DNA of 51,580 bases from Candidatus Woodwardiibium gallinarum (GCA_904419545.1 CAJFRY010000010.1:1-51580), one strand, 5' to 3'; positions 33,387 to 42,517 are shown, counted from the stretch's first letter. Notes: a model not told the origin generated them from the sequence alone. Translations and numbers: made by a program.

Positions 33387-35138
33387 CTATTTCTTCTCCT
33401 CACGCACACCGTCGGGAAGCTCCGCGCGGACGACAGCGGTGAAATACTTATCGTAGATGACGTAACCCGGCTTGGCGCCGGCGGGCTTTTTCACGAAGCG
33501 GACGGGGGTATAGTCGACCTGCACATTGACGCCGCCCGACGCCTTGGAATGGTAGGCGGCAAGCATCGCGCTCTCGGTATAGTCGAGATCGGTCGGCTCC
33601 GCGCCGCCGGTGAACAGGACGGCGTGCGAGCCGGGAAAGCCCTTGACGTGGAACCAGATATCGGTTTTATCCGCGCCGAAGGTGAGCGCGTCATTTTGCA
33701 GATTGTTTTTCCCCACCCTGACGGTGCGGCCGCTGGTAAGCGTAAAAGTGAGCGGCTTGCTCGGCGCGGGACGGCCGCCCTTTTTGCCGCTTTTGGACGC
33801 GCGGGCGTCGCCGCAGATACCGGCCAGTGCCAGCTCCTGCCGAAGCTCCGCGAAATCGCGCTCGCTGCCGGCGCGGGAAACGGCGTCCTGCACGCTGGAA
33901 AGGTAGTCCAGCTCGCGCTCGGCCAATGCGATCTGCTCGGTAAGTACGGTCTGCGCGTGCTTAGCTTTGGCGTACTTTTTATAATACCGCTGGGCGTTCT
34001 TCGACGGGCTTAACCGTCCGTCGAGGGTAACGTCGACTTCGCGTTCAGTCCCGTAATCATAGAGCCGGACGCGCGTATCACCCTGCTTGAGCTTATACAG
34101 ATTAGATGTGATCAGGTCGCCCATCCGGCGGTATTCGTCCATCCGCGCACAGTCGGCAAGCTCGGCGCGCTGGGCGGCCAGCTTCTTCTCGGTACGGGCG
34201 CGCGCGCCCGCAAGCACGCGGCTGAGATCGGCGGAGAACTGCTTTTTATGGTTTTCAGCCGATTTTGCGGCAAAAAAGGCGTTTTGCAGCGCCGAAAAGC
34301 TCGCGCAGGGGGTACACGTATAGCCCGCGCCGTACTGCGTGATCGGCGTATACGAAAACTCGACCATCGCGCCGTCCGGGCCGGTAAGCAGCGACGGTGT
34401 AAACGCACCGGCTTCAATTTTACGGCAGAGCGCATCGAAGGCCGTCCAGAGCCGCTCGGCATTGGACGCGTCGACCGGCGCATCGGACGCGCCGAGCGCG
34501 CGGAAGGCAACCTCACGGGCCGTCAGCGGTGAAAAGGCGAGGAACTGCGTAAGCAGGAAGCGGTCGGCGGATATTCCGGCGTTCTCCCGCACGAGGGAGA
34601 GGAAGCTTTCGCGGTCGGACGCAAGTGCGTCCCGCTTATCCTGCGCGGGCGGACGCTCGTAGGGCGCGCCGGCAAAGATACGACGGGTCTTGGCGGTGAT
34701 ATCGGTCGTGTGCAGCGCACCGAGGATGCGGTCGCTTCCGTCACAGAGAAAAAAGTTGGAGTACTTGCCCATAATCTCAGCATAAATCCGTTTGATTTCG
34801 CTGTGGCCGAGCTCATCGAAACCTTCCAGCTCAAACGCAAGAATGCGCTCGTTGGGCAGCGCACGGACCGAGCGGATCCGCGCCGACTGCAAATGCTTGC
34901 GCAGCAGCATGCAGAACATTGTCGGCACGGCCGCGCGGCTCTCCTCCTCGTCGGTCAGCGCGACACGCGCATCTGACGGGCAGACCGAGATAACCAGCGT
35001 CCGACGGCCGGTCCCGGGGACATAGAGGCAAAGCTCCACATATTCTTTTGCGGTATGGTTGACGCGTTCGACCTTCGCACCCTCGAGCGCTTGCAGCTCG
35101 GCAGCGACGGCGCGCGCGAAAAATCCATCAAATGGCAT
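33387..35138 (-). CDS. rqcH: RqcH/NFACT-family ribosome quality-control protein
   Basis: 583 residues. NFACT-N: MPFDGFFARAVAAELQALEG, then LVISVCPSDARVAL and the diagnostic IKRIYAEIMGKYSNFFLCDG near 115-134. Helix-hairpin-helix and coiled-coil M region follow (~170-430, e.g. KTRRIFAGAPYERPP, ALCRKIEAGAFTP). NFACT-R at the end: VGKNNLQNDALTFGADKTDI then WFHVKGFPGSHAVLF. RqcH binds stalled 50S-peptidyl-tRNA and adds alanine tails with tRNA-Ala, marking the nascent chain for ClpXP; older annotation calls it fibronectin-binding protein. The ATG at 35138 has no clear ribosome-binding site: an AAAGC hairpin-like run (35151-35168) lies just upstream. Last gene of the minus-strand run. Confidence 0.9.
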   Translation of the reverse strand: MPFDGFFARAVAAELQALEGAKVERVNHTAKEYVELCLYVPGTGRRTLVISVCPSDARVALTDEEESRAAVPTMFCMLLRKHLQSARIRSVRALPNERILAFELEGFDELGHSEIKRIYAEIMGKYSNFFLCDGSDRILGALHTTDITAKTRRIFAGAPYERPPAQDKRDALASDRESFLSLVRENAGISADRFLLTQFLAFSPLTAREVAFRALGASDAPVDASNAERLWTAFDALCRKIEAGAFTPSLLTGPDGAMVEFSYTPITQYGAGYTCTPCASFSALQNAFFAAKSAENHKKQFSADLSRVLAGARARTEKKLAAQRAELADCARMDEYRRMGDLITSNLYKLKQGDTRVRLYDYGTEREVDVTLDGRLSPSKNAQRYYKKYAKAKHAQTVLTEQIALAERELDYLSSVQDAVSRAGSERDFAELRQELALAGICGDARASKSGKKGGRPAPSKPLTFTLTSGRTVRVGKNNLQNDALTFGADKTDIWFHVKGFPGSHAVLFTGGAEPTDLDYTESAMLAAYHSKASGGVNVQVDYTPVRFVKKPAGAKPGYVIYDKYFTAVVRAELPDGVREEKK

Positions 35139-35607
35139 AGTGTATCCATAGCTTTCGTACAGAAAAGCCCAGCTTGTCGCTCAAGGCTGAATGGGGCTTT
35201 GCCCCACACCTTATTTCATGTCTGCCGAACAGGCCGCTTTGCGGTTTGTTCGCCCGCCAAAGGCGGAGGATAAAAACGGCCCTTTTCAACCGTTTTTGAT
35301 GCAATACAGTCATGAATCCATGCGCAGGGAAAAGGAATTTGCGGATCACCACGCAAAATCCAAGCACCCAAACAACGCATAAAACGCCGGAAACCCTTGG
35401 CTTTCAAGGCGTTCTGCATTGCTCGGTGCACATTGTTTATCCCCTCAAAAATTTTTCGGACGGCGTTCTGTCATCCGCTCCTCAAATCCTTTCGACAGTC
35501 TGCGCTTTCGCACAGCGAAAGCCTCCTCCTTTCGGAATGCATGTAGATTGGGCAACTCGTACAAACCACAGCCGTTCATGCTCCTGCTTGAACGGCTTCA
35601 TTCGCGG
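35139..35607. other. 469-base intergenic region with mini-hairpins, two 10-codon ORFs and leader element copy 4
   Basis: On the minus strand, after copy 4 come two tiny ORFs with ribosome-binding sites: MTERRPKNF at 35474-35445 (after GAGGAG) and MCTEQCRTP at 35433-35404 (after GAGGGG). Small hairpins with TTT or AAA loops follow (GGGGC-TTT-GCCCC at 35193-35205 and others) and AAAAACGG/CCGTTTTT at 35272-35297, a possible terminator. Larger frames are not protein-like. Confidence 0.5.
35504..35534 (-). promoter_or_regulatory. Leader element copy 4, without an adjacent known gene
   Basis: On the minus strand CGAAAGGAGGAGG, CTTTCG, loop CTGTG, CGAAAGC. The same two pairings as in the other copies are possible; it is followed by another CGAAAGGA and two 10-codon ORFs rather than a long gene. 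Confidence 0.55.
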
Positions 35608-36372
35608 TCAAACGCCGCAGAAGCGGTCGTCTTCGCGAAAGATCTCGACCCGCAGCGCGGGGAAGCCGCCGCGCAACCCTTCGGCCAGCGCCGGAAGCAC
35701 AACCGCCTCGGTCGCATAGTGGGTGGAAACGGCAAGATTGATGCCGTACTCGCCCGCGTCAAGGATCGCGCTGTGATTGGCCTCACCGGTCAGCAGCGTA
35801 TCGGCGCCGGCGAGGACCGCATCGCGGACGTAATCTTTGCCGCTGCCGCTGATGACGGCCACGCGCTCGACGGGACGGCTGCCGTAGACAACGGCAGGCG
35901 CGCCGAGCACGTCTTCCATATGCGCGCGGAAGGCTTTCGCCGTCATTGGCGCATACAACGTTCCGATCCGGCCGAAGGGCAGGAAAGGGACGGCATCGCG
36001 CAGGCCGAGGACAGAAGCGAGGCTGTCATTGACGCCGCCGGAAACACTGTCCAGCCGCGTATGGCAGGAAACGGCGGCAATTCCCGCGCGCACCAACGCG
36101 AGGATGCGGCTGCCGACGCTGTCATCCGCACGCAGCGATTCCGGCGGCTCGAACAGCAGCGGGTGGTGGGTGACGATGCACTGCGCGCCGGTTTGCGCAG
36201 CGAACGCAACAGCCGGGCCGGTTACGTCGAGCGCAACGACAACGGCCGTGATTTCCTGCGCAGGACAAGGATCGACGGCCAGCCCGTCGTGGTCCCACGG
36301 TTCGGACAGAGACGGCGGAAAGAGCGCATCGAGACAGGCGCAAAGCTCGGAAACGGTCGGCATAGCAAGCAT
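35608..36372 (-). CDS. Nif3-like dinuclear metal centre protein
   Basis: 254 residues. Metal-site motifs are present: WDHDGLAVDP (usual WDNVGL), CIVTHHPLLF, CHTRLDSVSGGVNDSLASVL and LAVSTHYATEAVVLP near the end. The family (YqfO/Nif3, GTP cyclohydrolase I type 2 in older annotation) forms hexamers with two metal ions; the physiological role is uncertain. ATG at 36372 has AAAGGATG directly upstream; a second ATG three codons in is possible. It follows tktC across a terminator (36393-36425), so it may be transcribed partly by read-through. Confidence 0.9.
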   Translation of the reverse strand: MLAMPTVSELCACLDALFPPSLSEPWDHDGLAVDPCPAQEITAVVVALDVTGPAVAFAAQTGAQCIVTHHPLLFEPPESLRADDSVGSRILALVRAGIAAVSCHTRLDSVSGGVNDSLASVLGLRDAVPFLPFGRIGTLYAPMTAKAFRAHMEDVLGAPAVVYGSRPVERVAVISGSGKDYVRDAVLAGADTLLTGEANHSAILDAGEYGINLAVSTHYATEAVVLPALAEGLRGGFPALRVEIFREDDRFCGV

Positions 36373-36392
36373 TCATCCTTTCATTTCAAAAG

Positions 36393-36425
36393 AGCCGGGC
36401 GCCGTCCCGCAGGCGGCACCCGGCT
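36393..36425 (-). terminator. Hairpin between tktC and the nif3-like gene
   Basis: AGCCGGGCGCCG / CGGCACCCGGCT with one mismatch and a 9-base loop; on the minus strand followed by CTTTTG. Confidence 0.7.
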
Positions 36426-36437
36426 TTCCTCGATTGT

Positions 36438-37376
36438 TCAGTCACGCATCAGCACGCGGACGGCGTCCGCCACGGAGGCGGCGTTCAGCCCGTGCATCTC
36501 CAGCGCGTCGCTGGCCTTGGCGCTCTTGCCGAAGCAGTCGTTCACGCCGACGCGCTTCATCCGCGTAGGCTGTTTTTCGCTCAGCAGTTCGGCAATCGCG
36601 CCGCCCAGCCCGCCGATGACCGTATGCTCCTCAACCGTGACCACACGGCCGGTTTTTGCAGCGTATTCGAGCACAAGCGGCTCGTCCAGCGGCTTAATCG
36701 TATGGATATTGACCACGGCGGCATCGATGCCCTCGGCAGCCAGCAGCTCACCGGCTTCGATGGCGGCGGCGACCATAATGCCGGTGGCAAAGATCACGGC
36801 GTCCTTGCCGTCGCGCAGCACACGGCCCTTCCCCAGCTCAAAGCGGTAGTCGGCGGGATCGAAAACGACCGGCACCGCATAACGGCCAAGCCGGAAATAG
36901 ACCGGTCCGTCGTATTTCAGAATCGCCTCGACCGCAGCGTAGGCCTCGGTCGCGTCGGCGGGGTTCACAATCGTCATGTTCGGCAGCGAGCGCATCAACG
37001 CCAAATCCTCGCAGAACTGGTGCGTCGCGCCGTCCTCCCCGACGGTAACGCCGGCGTGACTGGCAGCGATTTTCACGTTCAGCTGCGGATAAGCGACCGA
37101 GTTGCGAATCTGCTCATACGCGCGGCCGCAGGCGAACATTGCGAATGAGGAAACGAACACAGGCAGTCCCGCAGCGGCGATACCTGCGGCCGTCGAGACC
37201 ATATTGGCTTCGGCGATGCCGCAGTTGGCAAACCGATCGGGGAATTTTTTACCAAACACCGCCGTCTGCGTCGAGCCGGAAAGATCGGCATCCATCACGA
37301 AGAAATCGTATTGATCGCCCAGCGCCGCAAGCGCCTTTCCATACGCGACGCGGGTGGCCACTTTTTCGTTTTTCAT
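36438..37376 (-). CDS. Transketolase, C-terminal subunit
   Basis: 312 residues. Pyrimidine-binding and C-terminal transketolase domains: FVMDADLSGSTQTAVFGKKF, DRFANCGIAEANMVSTAAGI, SHAGVTVGEDGATHQFCEDL and YRLGRYAVPV-type GPVYFRLGRYAVPVVF, then VVTVEEHTVIGGLGGAIAEL. The partner of the preceding half-size TktN (overlap ATGA at 37373-37376); together they make the split transketolase common in clostridia. It moves two-carbon units in the non-oxidative pentose phosphate pathway using thiamine diphosphate. Alternatively such pairs are mis-annotated 1-deoxyxylulose-5-phosphate synthase, but the HQ..EDL pattern fits transketolase. Hairpin 36393-36425 follows. Confidence 0.92.
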   Translation of the reverse strand: MKNEKVATRVAYGKALAALGDQYDFFVMDADLSGSTQTAVFGKKFPDRFANCGIAEANMVSTAAGIAAAGLPVFVSSFAMFACGRAYEQIRNSVAYPQLNVKIAASHAGVTVGEDGATHQFCEDLALMRSLPNMTIVNPADATEAYAAVEAILKYDGPVYFRLGRYAVPVVFDPADYRFELGKGRVLRDGKDAVIFATGIMVAAAIEAGELLAAEGIDAAVVNIHTIKPLDEPLVLEYAAKTGRVVTVEEHTVIGGLGGAIAELLSEKQPTRMKRVGVNDCFGKSAKASDALEMHGLNAASVADAVRVLMRD

Positions 37377-38224
37377 GCCTCTCTCGCCTCCTTCGCGCGC
37401 ATATAGGCGTCATACAGCTCTTTACGCGCCGTCTCATATAACTTTTCATCCGGCGCCTTACCATGCCATTCGGCAGCGTTTTCCATATACGACACACCCT
37501 TGCCCTTAACGGTGTTGCAGATGATGACGCTCGGCCGTTCATCACGCTCGGCACGGAGGACGGCTTGTTCGATCTGCTCGAAGTCGTGTCCGTCGATGGT
37601 CTGGACATGCCAGCCGAAGGCGGCGAACTTCTCGTCGATGGGCAGCGGATTCATCACCTCACGGACGTCGCCGTCGATCTGGAGATGGTTGTAATCGACA
37701 AACGCGGTATGGTTGGACAGCCCATAATGGGCAGCGAACATCGCTGCTTCCCAGACCTGTCCCTCCTGCAGCTCGCCGTCGCCGAGGATCGAATACACAC
37801 GGTAGCCGAGGTTCCGGCGTCTGGCGACGAGCGCCATCCCGTTGGCAGCGGAAAAGCCCTGCCCGAGCGAGCCGGTGGACATATCGACGCCGGGCGTGGA
37901 ATTCATATCCGGGTGCCCCTGGAGGAAGCCGCCGCGCTTGCGCAGCATTGCAAGCGCCGATTCGGGAAAGTAGCCGCGCATCGCCAGCGCCGCATACAGC
38001 GCCGGACATGCATGTCCCTTCGAGAGCACGAAGCGGTCGCGCGACGGGTCGCGCGGATTGACGGGGTCGATGTTCATCTTGTCAAAATAGAGATAGGCGA
38101 CAATCTCCGCAATGGACAGCGAACCGCCCGGATGTCCCGAGGCCGCTCCGTAGACCGATTCCGCCACGAGCAGCCGTATTTTTGCCGCCGCCTCCGCCAG
38201 CATCCGCTTTTTTTCGTTTGTCAT
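37373..38224 (-). CDS. Transketolase, N-terminal subunit
   Basis: 283 residues. ThDP-binding domain: SGHPGGSLSIAEIVAYLYFD, DRFVLSKGHACPALYAALAM, and GDGELQEGQVWEAAMFAAHY followed by NHTAFVDYNHLQIDGDVREV, giving the GDG...N metal/ThDP motif. The C-terminal half is supplied by the next gene, whose start overlaps this stop. Start ATG has AAAGGGA-like sequence upstream. It lies 48 bases after the pseudouridine synthase with no terminator between, so it is probably part of the long minus-strand transcript. Confidence 0.92.
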   Translation of the reverse strand: MTNEKKRMLAEAAAKIRLLVAESVYGAASGHPGGSLSIAEIVAYLYFDKMNIDPVNPRDPSRDRFVLSKGHACPALYAALAMRGYFPESALAMLRKRGGFLQGHPDMNSTPGVDMSTGSLGQGFSAANGMALVARRRNLGYRVYSILGDGELQEGQVWEAAMFAAHYGLSNHTAFVDYNHLQIDGDVREVMNPLPIDEKFAAFGWHVQTIDGHDFEQIEQAVLRAERDERPSVIICNTVKGKGVSYMENAAEWHGKAPDEKLYETARKELYDAYMRAKEAREA

Positions 38225-38272
38225 CTTTACGCAAACATCCCTTTCTTGGCTCTTTGTGTGTGCTGTGCTTTC

Positions 38273-39187
38273 TCACAGGCTGCGCAGCGCGTCGATCACG
38301 CGCCGGAAATACGCCGGCGGCTCTGCCGTAAAATGCAGCCGTTCACCGGTGGCAGGGTGGGTGAATTCGATATATTTTGCGTGCAGGCACTGCCCGTGCA
38401 GGCCGAACCGCTCGGCGCGGCGCGCATCGGGGCAATAAACGGGGTCGCCGAGCACGGGGTGGCCGATCGAAGCCATATGCACGCGGATCTGGTGTGTGCG
38501 GCCGGTATGGAGCCGGCATTCGACCAGCGAATACCCGCAAAAATGCTCAGTCACCGCATAATCGGTAACGGCGCGCTTGCCGTTTTTTACGTTGACGGCC
38601 ATCCGCTTGCGGTCGGTCGGATGGCGGCCGACCGGCGCGTCGACCGTCCCGCGTTCCTCACGCGGAGTGCCGACGAGAACGGCGTCATACCGTCTGCCGA
38701 AGCTGTGCGAAGCAATCTGCTCGGCCAGCCCGCGGTGCGCGCGGTCGGTTTTGGCGACGATGAGCAGACCGCTGGTGTCCTTATCGATGCGGTGCACGAT
38801 GCCCGGGCGGAGCTTTCCGTTGATGGAGGACAGGCTGTCCCCGCAGTGCGCAAGCAGCGCGTTCACAAGCGTGCCGTCAGGATTGCCGGGCGCGGGATGG
38901 ACGACCATCCCCTGCGGCTTATTGACGACGAGCAGCTCGCCGTCCTCATATAGGACGTCCAGCGGGATGTCCTGCGGCTGCGCTTCGATAGGCTCCGGGT
39001 CGGGAAGCACAGCTTCGATCACGTCGCCGGACTCCAGCCGCCGGTTCTTCGGCGCGGGAAGGCCGTTGACGCGGACCGCACCGCTCTCGATATACTTCTG
39101 CGCGCCCGCGCGCGAAACGCCGAGCAGCGCGGCGGCGTACACATCCAGCCGGATGCCGGCCTCCGAATCAGGTACCGTCGCCGTCAT
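38273..39187 (-). CDS. RluA-family (RluD-type) pseudouridine synthase
   Basis: 304 residues from the start at 39187 (AAGAGGAAAG upstream). N-terminal S4 RNA-binding domain (~13-60: RLDVYAAALLGVSRAGAQKY), then the catalytic domain with GIVHRIDKDTSGLLIVAKTD, catalytic Asp135, YDAVLVGTPREERG and the LHTGRTHQIRVHMASIGHPV motif. RluD-type enzymes make pseudouridines in 23S helix 69; the exact site cannot be read here. Start overlaps the lspA stop by 20 bases, the usual lspA-rluD arrangement. The longer frame to 39328 lies inside lspA. Confidence 0.93.
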   Translation of the reverse strand: MTATVPDSEAGIRLDVYAAALLGVSRAGAQKYIESGAVRVNGLPAPKNRRLESGDVIEAVLPDPEPIEAQPQDIPLDVLYEDGELLVVNKPQGMVVHPAPGNPDGTLVNALLAHCGDSLSSINGKLRPGIVHRIDKDTSGLLIVAKTDRAHRGLAEQIASHSFGRRYDAVLVGTPREERGTVDAPVGRHPTDRKRMAVNVKNGKRAVTDYAVTEHFCGYSLVECRLHTGRTHQIRVHMASIGHPVLGDPVYCPDARRAERFGLHGQCLHAKYIEFTHPATGERLHFTAEPPAYFRRVIDALRSL

Positions 39188-39698
39188 GGCTTTCCTCTTC
39201 CCGCGCACGCAGGCGCTTCTCGACTTTTCCCTCGAAAAACACGATATACACGCCCAGCAGCACCGCGCCGAAGGTGATGAAGATATCCGCGACGTTGAAT
39301 ATGGCGAAGTCAACGAACGTGAATTCAAAGAAGTCGGTCACGACCTTATACCCCATCTCGTCGGTGACGAAAAGGCGGTCAATCATATTCCCCGCGCCGC
39401 CGCCGATAAGGAAAGACAGCGCCGTCGTCAGCAGCGGATGGCGGGACACATATTTGCACAGCAGCACAGTCATTATGACCAGTGCCGCGGCGGACAGCAA
39501 CATATACACCCAGCGGTGCTCGGCGAGGATGCCGAACGAGGCGCCGCGGTTCTGCCAATAGGTGAACTGCATCAGATGCGGAAGAAACGGGCGTGTCTCC
39601 CCCACCTCCATCGTCGCGCGCACGACCGCTTTCGTAATCTGATCGACGGCGAGGATGCCGGCGATGATCAGGACAGGTGCGAGATAACGTTTCTGCAT
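39168..39698 (-). CDS. lspA: Lipoprotein signal peptidase (signal peptidase II)
   Basis: 176 residues with four membrane helices. The catalytic aspartates are Asp107 in GGGAGNMIDRLF and Asp138 in FAIFNVADIFITFG; NRGASFGIL is also conserved. It cleaves prolipoproteins after diacylglyceryl transfer, e.g. the DUF4358 lipoprotein of this window. It starts within the 3' end of ileS (31-base overlap) and overlaps the pseudouridine synthase gene, an arrangement widespread in Gram-positives. Confidence 0.95.
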   Translation of the reverse strand: MQKRYLAPVLIIAGILAVDQITKAVVRATMEVGETRPFLPHLMQFTYWQNRGASFGILAEHRWVYMLLSAAALVIMTVLLCKYVSRHPLLTTALSFLIGGGAGNMIDRLFVTDEMGYKVVTDFFEFTFVDFAIFNVADIFITFGAVLLGVYIVFFEGKVEKRLRAREEESHDGDGT

Positions 39699-42481
39699 CG
39701 TTCACAAAGGGCCTGCCCGTCCTCATCGTGGGTGCAGGCTTCACTCGAGACCCAGCAGCGCACGCACTTCTCGCCGGACGCGGGCGAAACCGCCACGGCG
39801 ATGCCGGAAGCCGTCTCCGTAAACGCTCCGGCGGGCGCCGGGCCGCTGCACAGCTCGACCGAGCTTACGATGAAAATCTCCGGCAGGATCGGCTCGAATT
39901 CGCGGAAAAGAGCAAACGCCTCGTTCTTTTCATCGCCGCAGACCGTTACGCAGGCTTCAAGGCTCTTGCCGATGGTGCCCGCCGCGCGGGAAAGCTCGAG
40001 CGCCTTCATCACGTCGTCGCGGTAGGTGAAGAGCGCGTCGTACTTCTTCTCCACTTCCGGAAAAGCATACGCGGGCTGATAGGCAGGCAGGCGGTTATAG
40101 AACACGCTTTCAAGATTTTCACCCTCGAGATGGCTCATGCTCGCCCAGACCTCCTCGGCGGTGAAAGAGAGGATCGGTGCGAGCAGACGGGTCAGCGCGC
40201 TGACGGTGAGGTACATCACGGTCTGCGTTCCGCGGCGGCGGGGGTCGTCCTTCCGCTCGCAGTAGAGGCGGTCCTTGGTGATATCGACATACAGCTTGGA
40301 CAGATCGATGGCACAGAAGCTGAGAATGTCGTGGTAAACGTTATGGAAGGTGTACTCGTTATAGGCGTTCACCGCATCACGGACGAGGCCGTTCAGGCGG
40401 GAAAGCGCCCATTTATCGATATCGGTCAGGCTTTCGGGCGCGACCATATCACGGTTGGGATCAAAGTCGGTCTCAGGCGTACCAAGGTTTGCCAGGAGAA
40501 TACGGAGGGTATTGCGGATTTTACGGTAGCTTTCCGAAAGCTGCTTGAAAATCGGCTCGGACACGCGCACATCGACGCGGTAATCGCTGGAAGCGACCCA
40601 AAGCCGCACCATCTCGGCGCCGTATTTCTTGATCATATCCTCGGGCGCGACGGTGTTGCCGAGCGACTTATGCATTGCCTTGCCCTCGCCGTCGACCGTC
40701 CAGCCGTGCGTAAGCACCGCTTTGTAAGGCGAGCCGCCGCGGACGGCCACCGCCTCCAGCAGAGAGGACTGGAACCAGCCGCGGTACTGGTCGGCGCCTT
40801 CGAGATAAAGGTCGGCCGGCCACTTCAACTCTTTACGGCCCTCCAGAACCGCGAGGTTGGTGCTTCCGGAATCGAACCAGCCGTCGAGGGTATCGGTCTC
40901 CTTGGCGAAGTGCGTTCCACCGCACTTGGGGCAGGTATAGCCATTGGGAAGCAGCTCGGACGCTTCTTTTTCAAACCACACGTTCGAGCCGTGCGCAGCA
41001 AAGAGCGACGCCACGCGCTCGATCGTCTGTTCATCGCAAATGATTTCGCCGCAGTCGGCGCAGTAAAACACGGGGATCGGCAGCCCCCAGTAGCGCTGGC
41101 GGGAGATGCACCAGTCGGAGCGCTCCTTGATCATCGAAACCATGCGGTCTCCGCCCCAGGCAGGGATCCATTGGATGCCGCCGCAGGCCTTGAGCGCATC
41201 GTCGCGGAAGCGGTCGACGGCACAGAACCACTGCGGCGTCGCGCGGAAGATGATCGGGTTCTTGCAGCGCCAGCAGTGCGGATAGCTGTGGGTCAGCTCC
41301 TCGGAGGCCAGCAGCGCGCCGCTCGCACGCAGGTCGTCGAGGATGGCGGCGTTGGACGCCTCATAATCCATCCCGGCAAACTTGCCGGCGTCGGCCGTCT
41401 GGCGTCCTTTATCGTCGACCGGCACGAGAATTTCCATGCCGTATTTCATACCCGTGCGGTAGTCGTCGACGCCGAAGCCGGGCGCGGTATGGACGCAGCC
41501 GGTACCGCTGTCCATCGTCACGTAGTCGGCGCAGACAACTAAGCTGTCGCGCTCGAGGAAGGGATGCGCGGCGGTCATATACTCCAACTCGCCGCCGGAA
41601 AAATGGGCAAGCTCTTCATACGAATCCAAACCGCCCGCCTGCATCGTTTTGGCGCAGAGCGCAGAGGCGGTGATATAACAGTCGCCGTCCGCGGCGCGGA
41701 CAAGAACGTAATCCTCGCGCGGATGGAGCGCGATGGCCATATTTCCTGGCAGGGTCCAGGGCGTGGTCGTCCAGATGACGAAATAGGCGCGCGACAGATC
41801 GCAGAGCGGCGCGAGCAGGCCCTTATCGTCGCGGACGCGGAACTTGACATAGATGGAGGTGCAGGCGTCATCCTGATATTCGATCTCAGCCTCGGCGAGC
41901 GCGGTCTCATCCTTAGGGCACCAGTAGACGGGCTTCAGGCCCTTATAGATGTAGCCCTTGCGGTACATCTCCCCGAACGCACGGACCTCGGTCGCCTCGA
42001 AACCGGGGGTCATTGTGAGATAAGGGTTGTCCCAGTCACCGACAACGCCCAGACGCTTGAAGGACTCACGCTGGATGTCCACAAAGTTCGCGGCGAAATC
42101 CCGGCAGGCGCTGCGGAAGGCGGGGACCGTCATCCGGCTGCGGTCAAGCTTGTTTTTCTTGATGATGGCGCTCTCGATGGGCATGCCATGGTTGTCCCAG
42201 CCGGGGACATAGGGCGTGCGGAAGCCCTGCATGCTCTTGGACTTGTTGATGAAATCCTTGAGGATCTTATTCATCGCCGTGCCCATATGGATGTTGCCGT
42301 TGGAAAACGGCGGACCGTCGTGCAGCACGAAGCTCTCGTTGCCCTCGTTGGCGCGCAGCATGCCGCCATAGAGGTCGTTCTCCGCCCATTTTTTCAGTGT
42401 CTCCGGCTCCCTGACGGTCAGATTGGCGCGCATGGAAAAATCGGTCGCGGGCAGATTGAGCGTATCCTTATAATCTCGCAT
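39668..42481 (-). CDS. ileS: Isoleucyl-tRNA synthetase
   Basis: 937 residues, full bacterial class I enzyme. HIGH-type PPFSNGNIHMGTAMNKILKD near residue 57; editing (CP1) domain with TTTPWTLPGNMAIALHP; KMSKS counterpart GKAMHKSLGNTVAPEDMI near 600 (AMHKS, a variant known in clostridia). The C-terminal zinc-binding finger is KCVRCWVSSEACTHDEDGQ then CERC. Charges tRNA-Ile. Start has AAGGATGAGA upstream. No T-box leader precedes it: the gap to divIVA is 109 bases and contains only a small hairpin (42518-42539). Confidence 0.97.
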   Translation of the reverse strand: MRDYKDTLNLPATDFSMRANLTVREPETLKKWAENDLYGGMLRANEGNESFVLHDGPPFSNGNIHMGTAMNKILKDFINKSKSMQGFRTPYVPGWDNHGMPIESAIIKKNKLDRSRMTVPAFRSACRDFAANFVDIQRESFKRLGVVGDWDNPYLTMTPGFEATEVRAFGEMYRKGYIYKGLKPVYWCPKDETALAEAEIEYQDDACTSIYVKFRVRDDKGLLAPLCDLSRAYFVIWTTTPWTLPGNMAIALHPREDYVLVRAADGDCYITASALCAKTMQAGGLDSYEELAHFSGGELEYMTAAHPFLERDSLVVCADYVTMDSGTGCVHTAPGFGVDDYRTGMKYGMEILVPVDDKGRQTADAGKFAGMDYEASNAAILDDLRASGALLASEELTHSYPHCWRCKNPIIFRATPQWFCAVDRFRDDALKACGGIQWIPAWGGDRMVSMIKERSDWCISRQRYWGLPIPVFYCADCGEIICDEQTIERVASLFAAHGSNVWFEKEASELLPNGYTCPKCGGTHFAKETDTLDGWFDSGSTNLAVLEGRKELKWPADLYLEGADQYRGWFQSSLLEAVAVRGGSPYKAVLTHGWTVDGEGKAMHKSLGNTVAPEDMIKKYGAEMVRLWVASSDYRVDVRVSEPIFKQLSESYRKIRNTLRILLANLGTPETDFDPNRDMVAPESLTDIDKWALSRLNGLVRDAVNAYNEYTFHNVYHDILSFCAIDLSKLYVDITKDRLYCERKDDPRRRGTQTVMYLTVSALTRLLAPILSFTAEEVWASMSHLEGENLESVFYNRLPAYQPAYAFPEVEKKYDALFTYRDDVMKALELSRAAGTIGKSLEACVTVCGDEKNEAFALFREFEPILPEIFIVSSVELCSGPAPAGAFTETASGIAVAVSPASGEKCVRCWVSSEACTHDEDGQALCERCRNVISHLS

Positions 42482-42517
42482 TCTGTCTCATCCTTGTCTG
42501 TCGTGAAATCATGGAAA

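Noticed and set aside
35151-35168. Possible fifth copy of the leader element before rqcH
   Set aside because: GCTTTTC-TGTA-CGAAAGC has a broken arm, a loop of another length and no upstream GAAAGGA, although its position before a start codon is suggestive.
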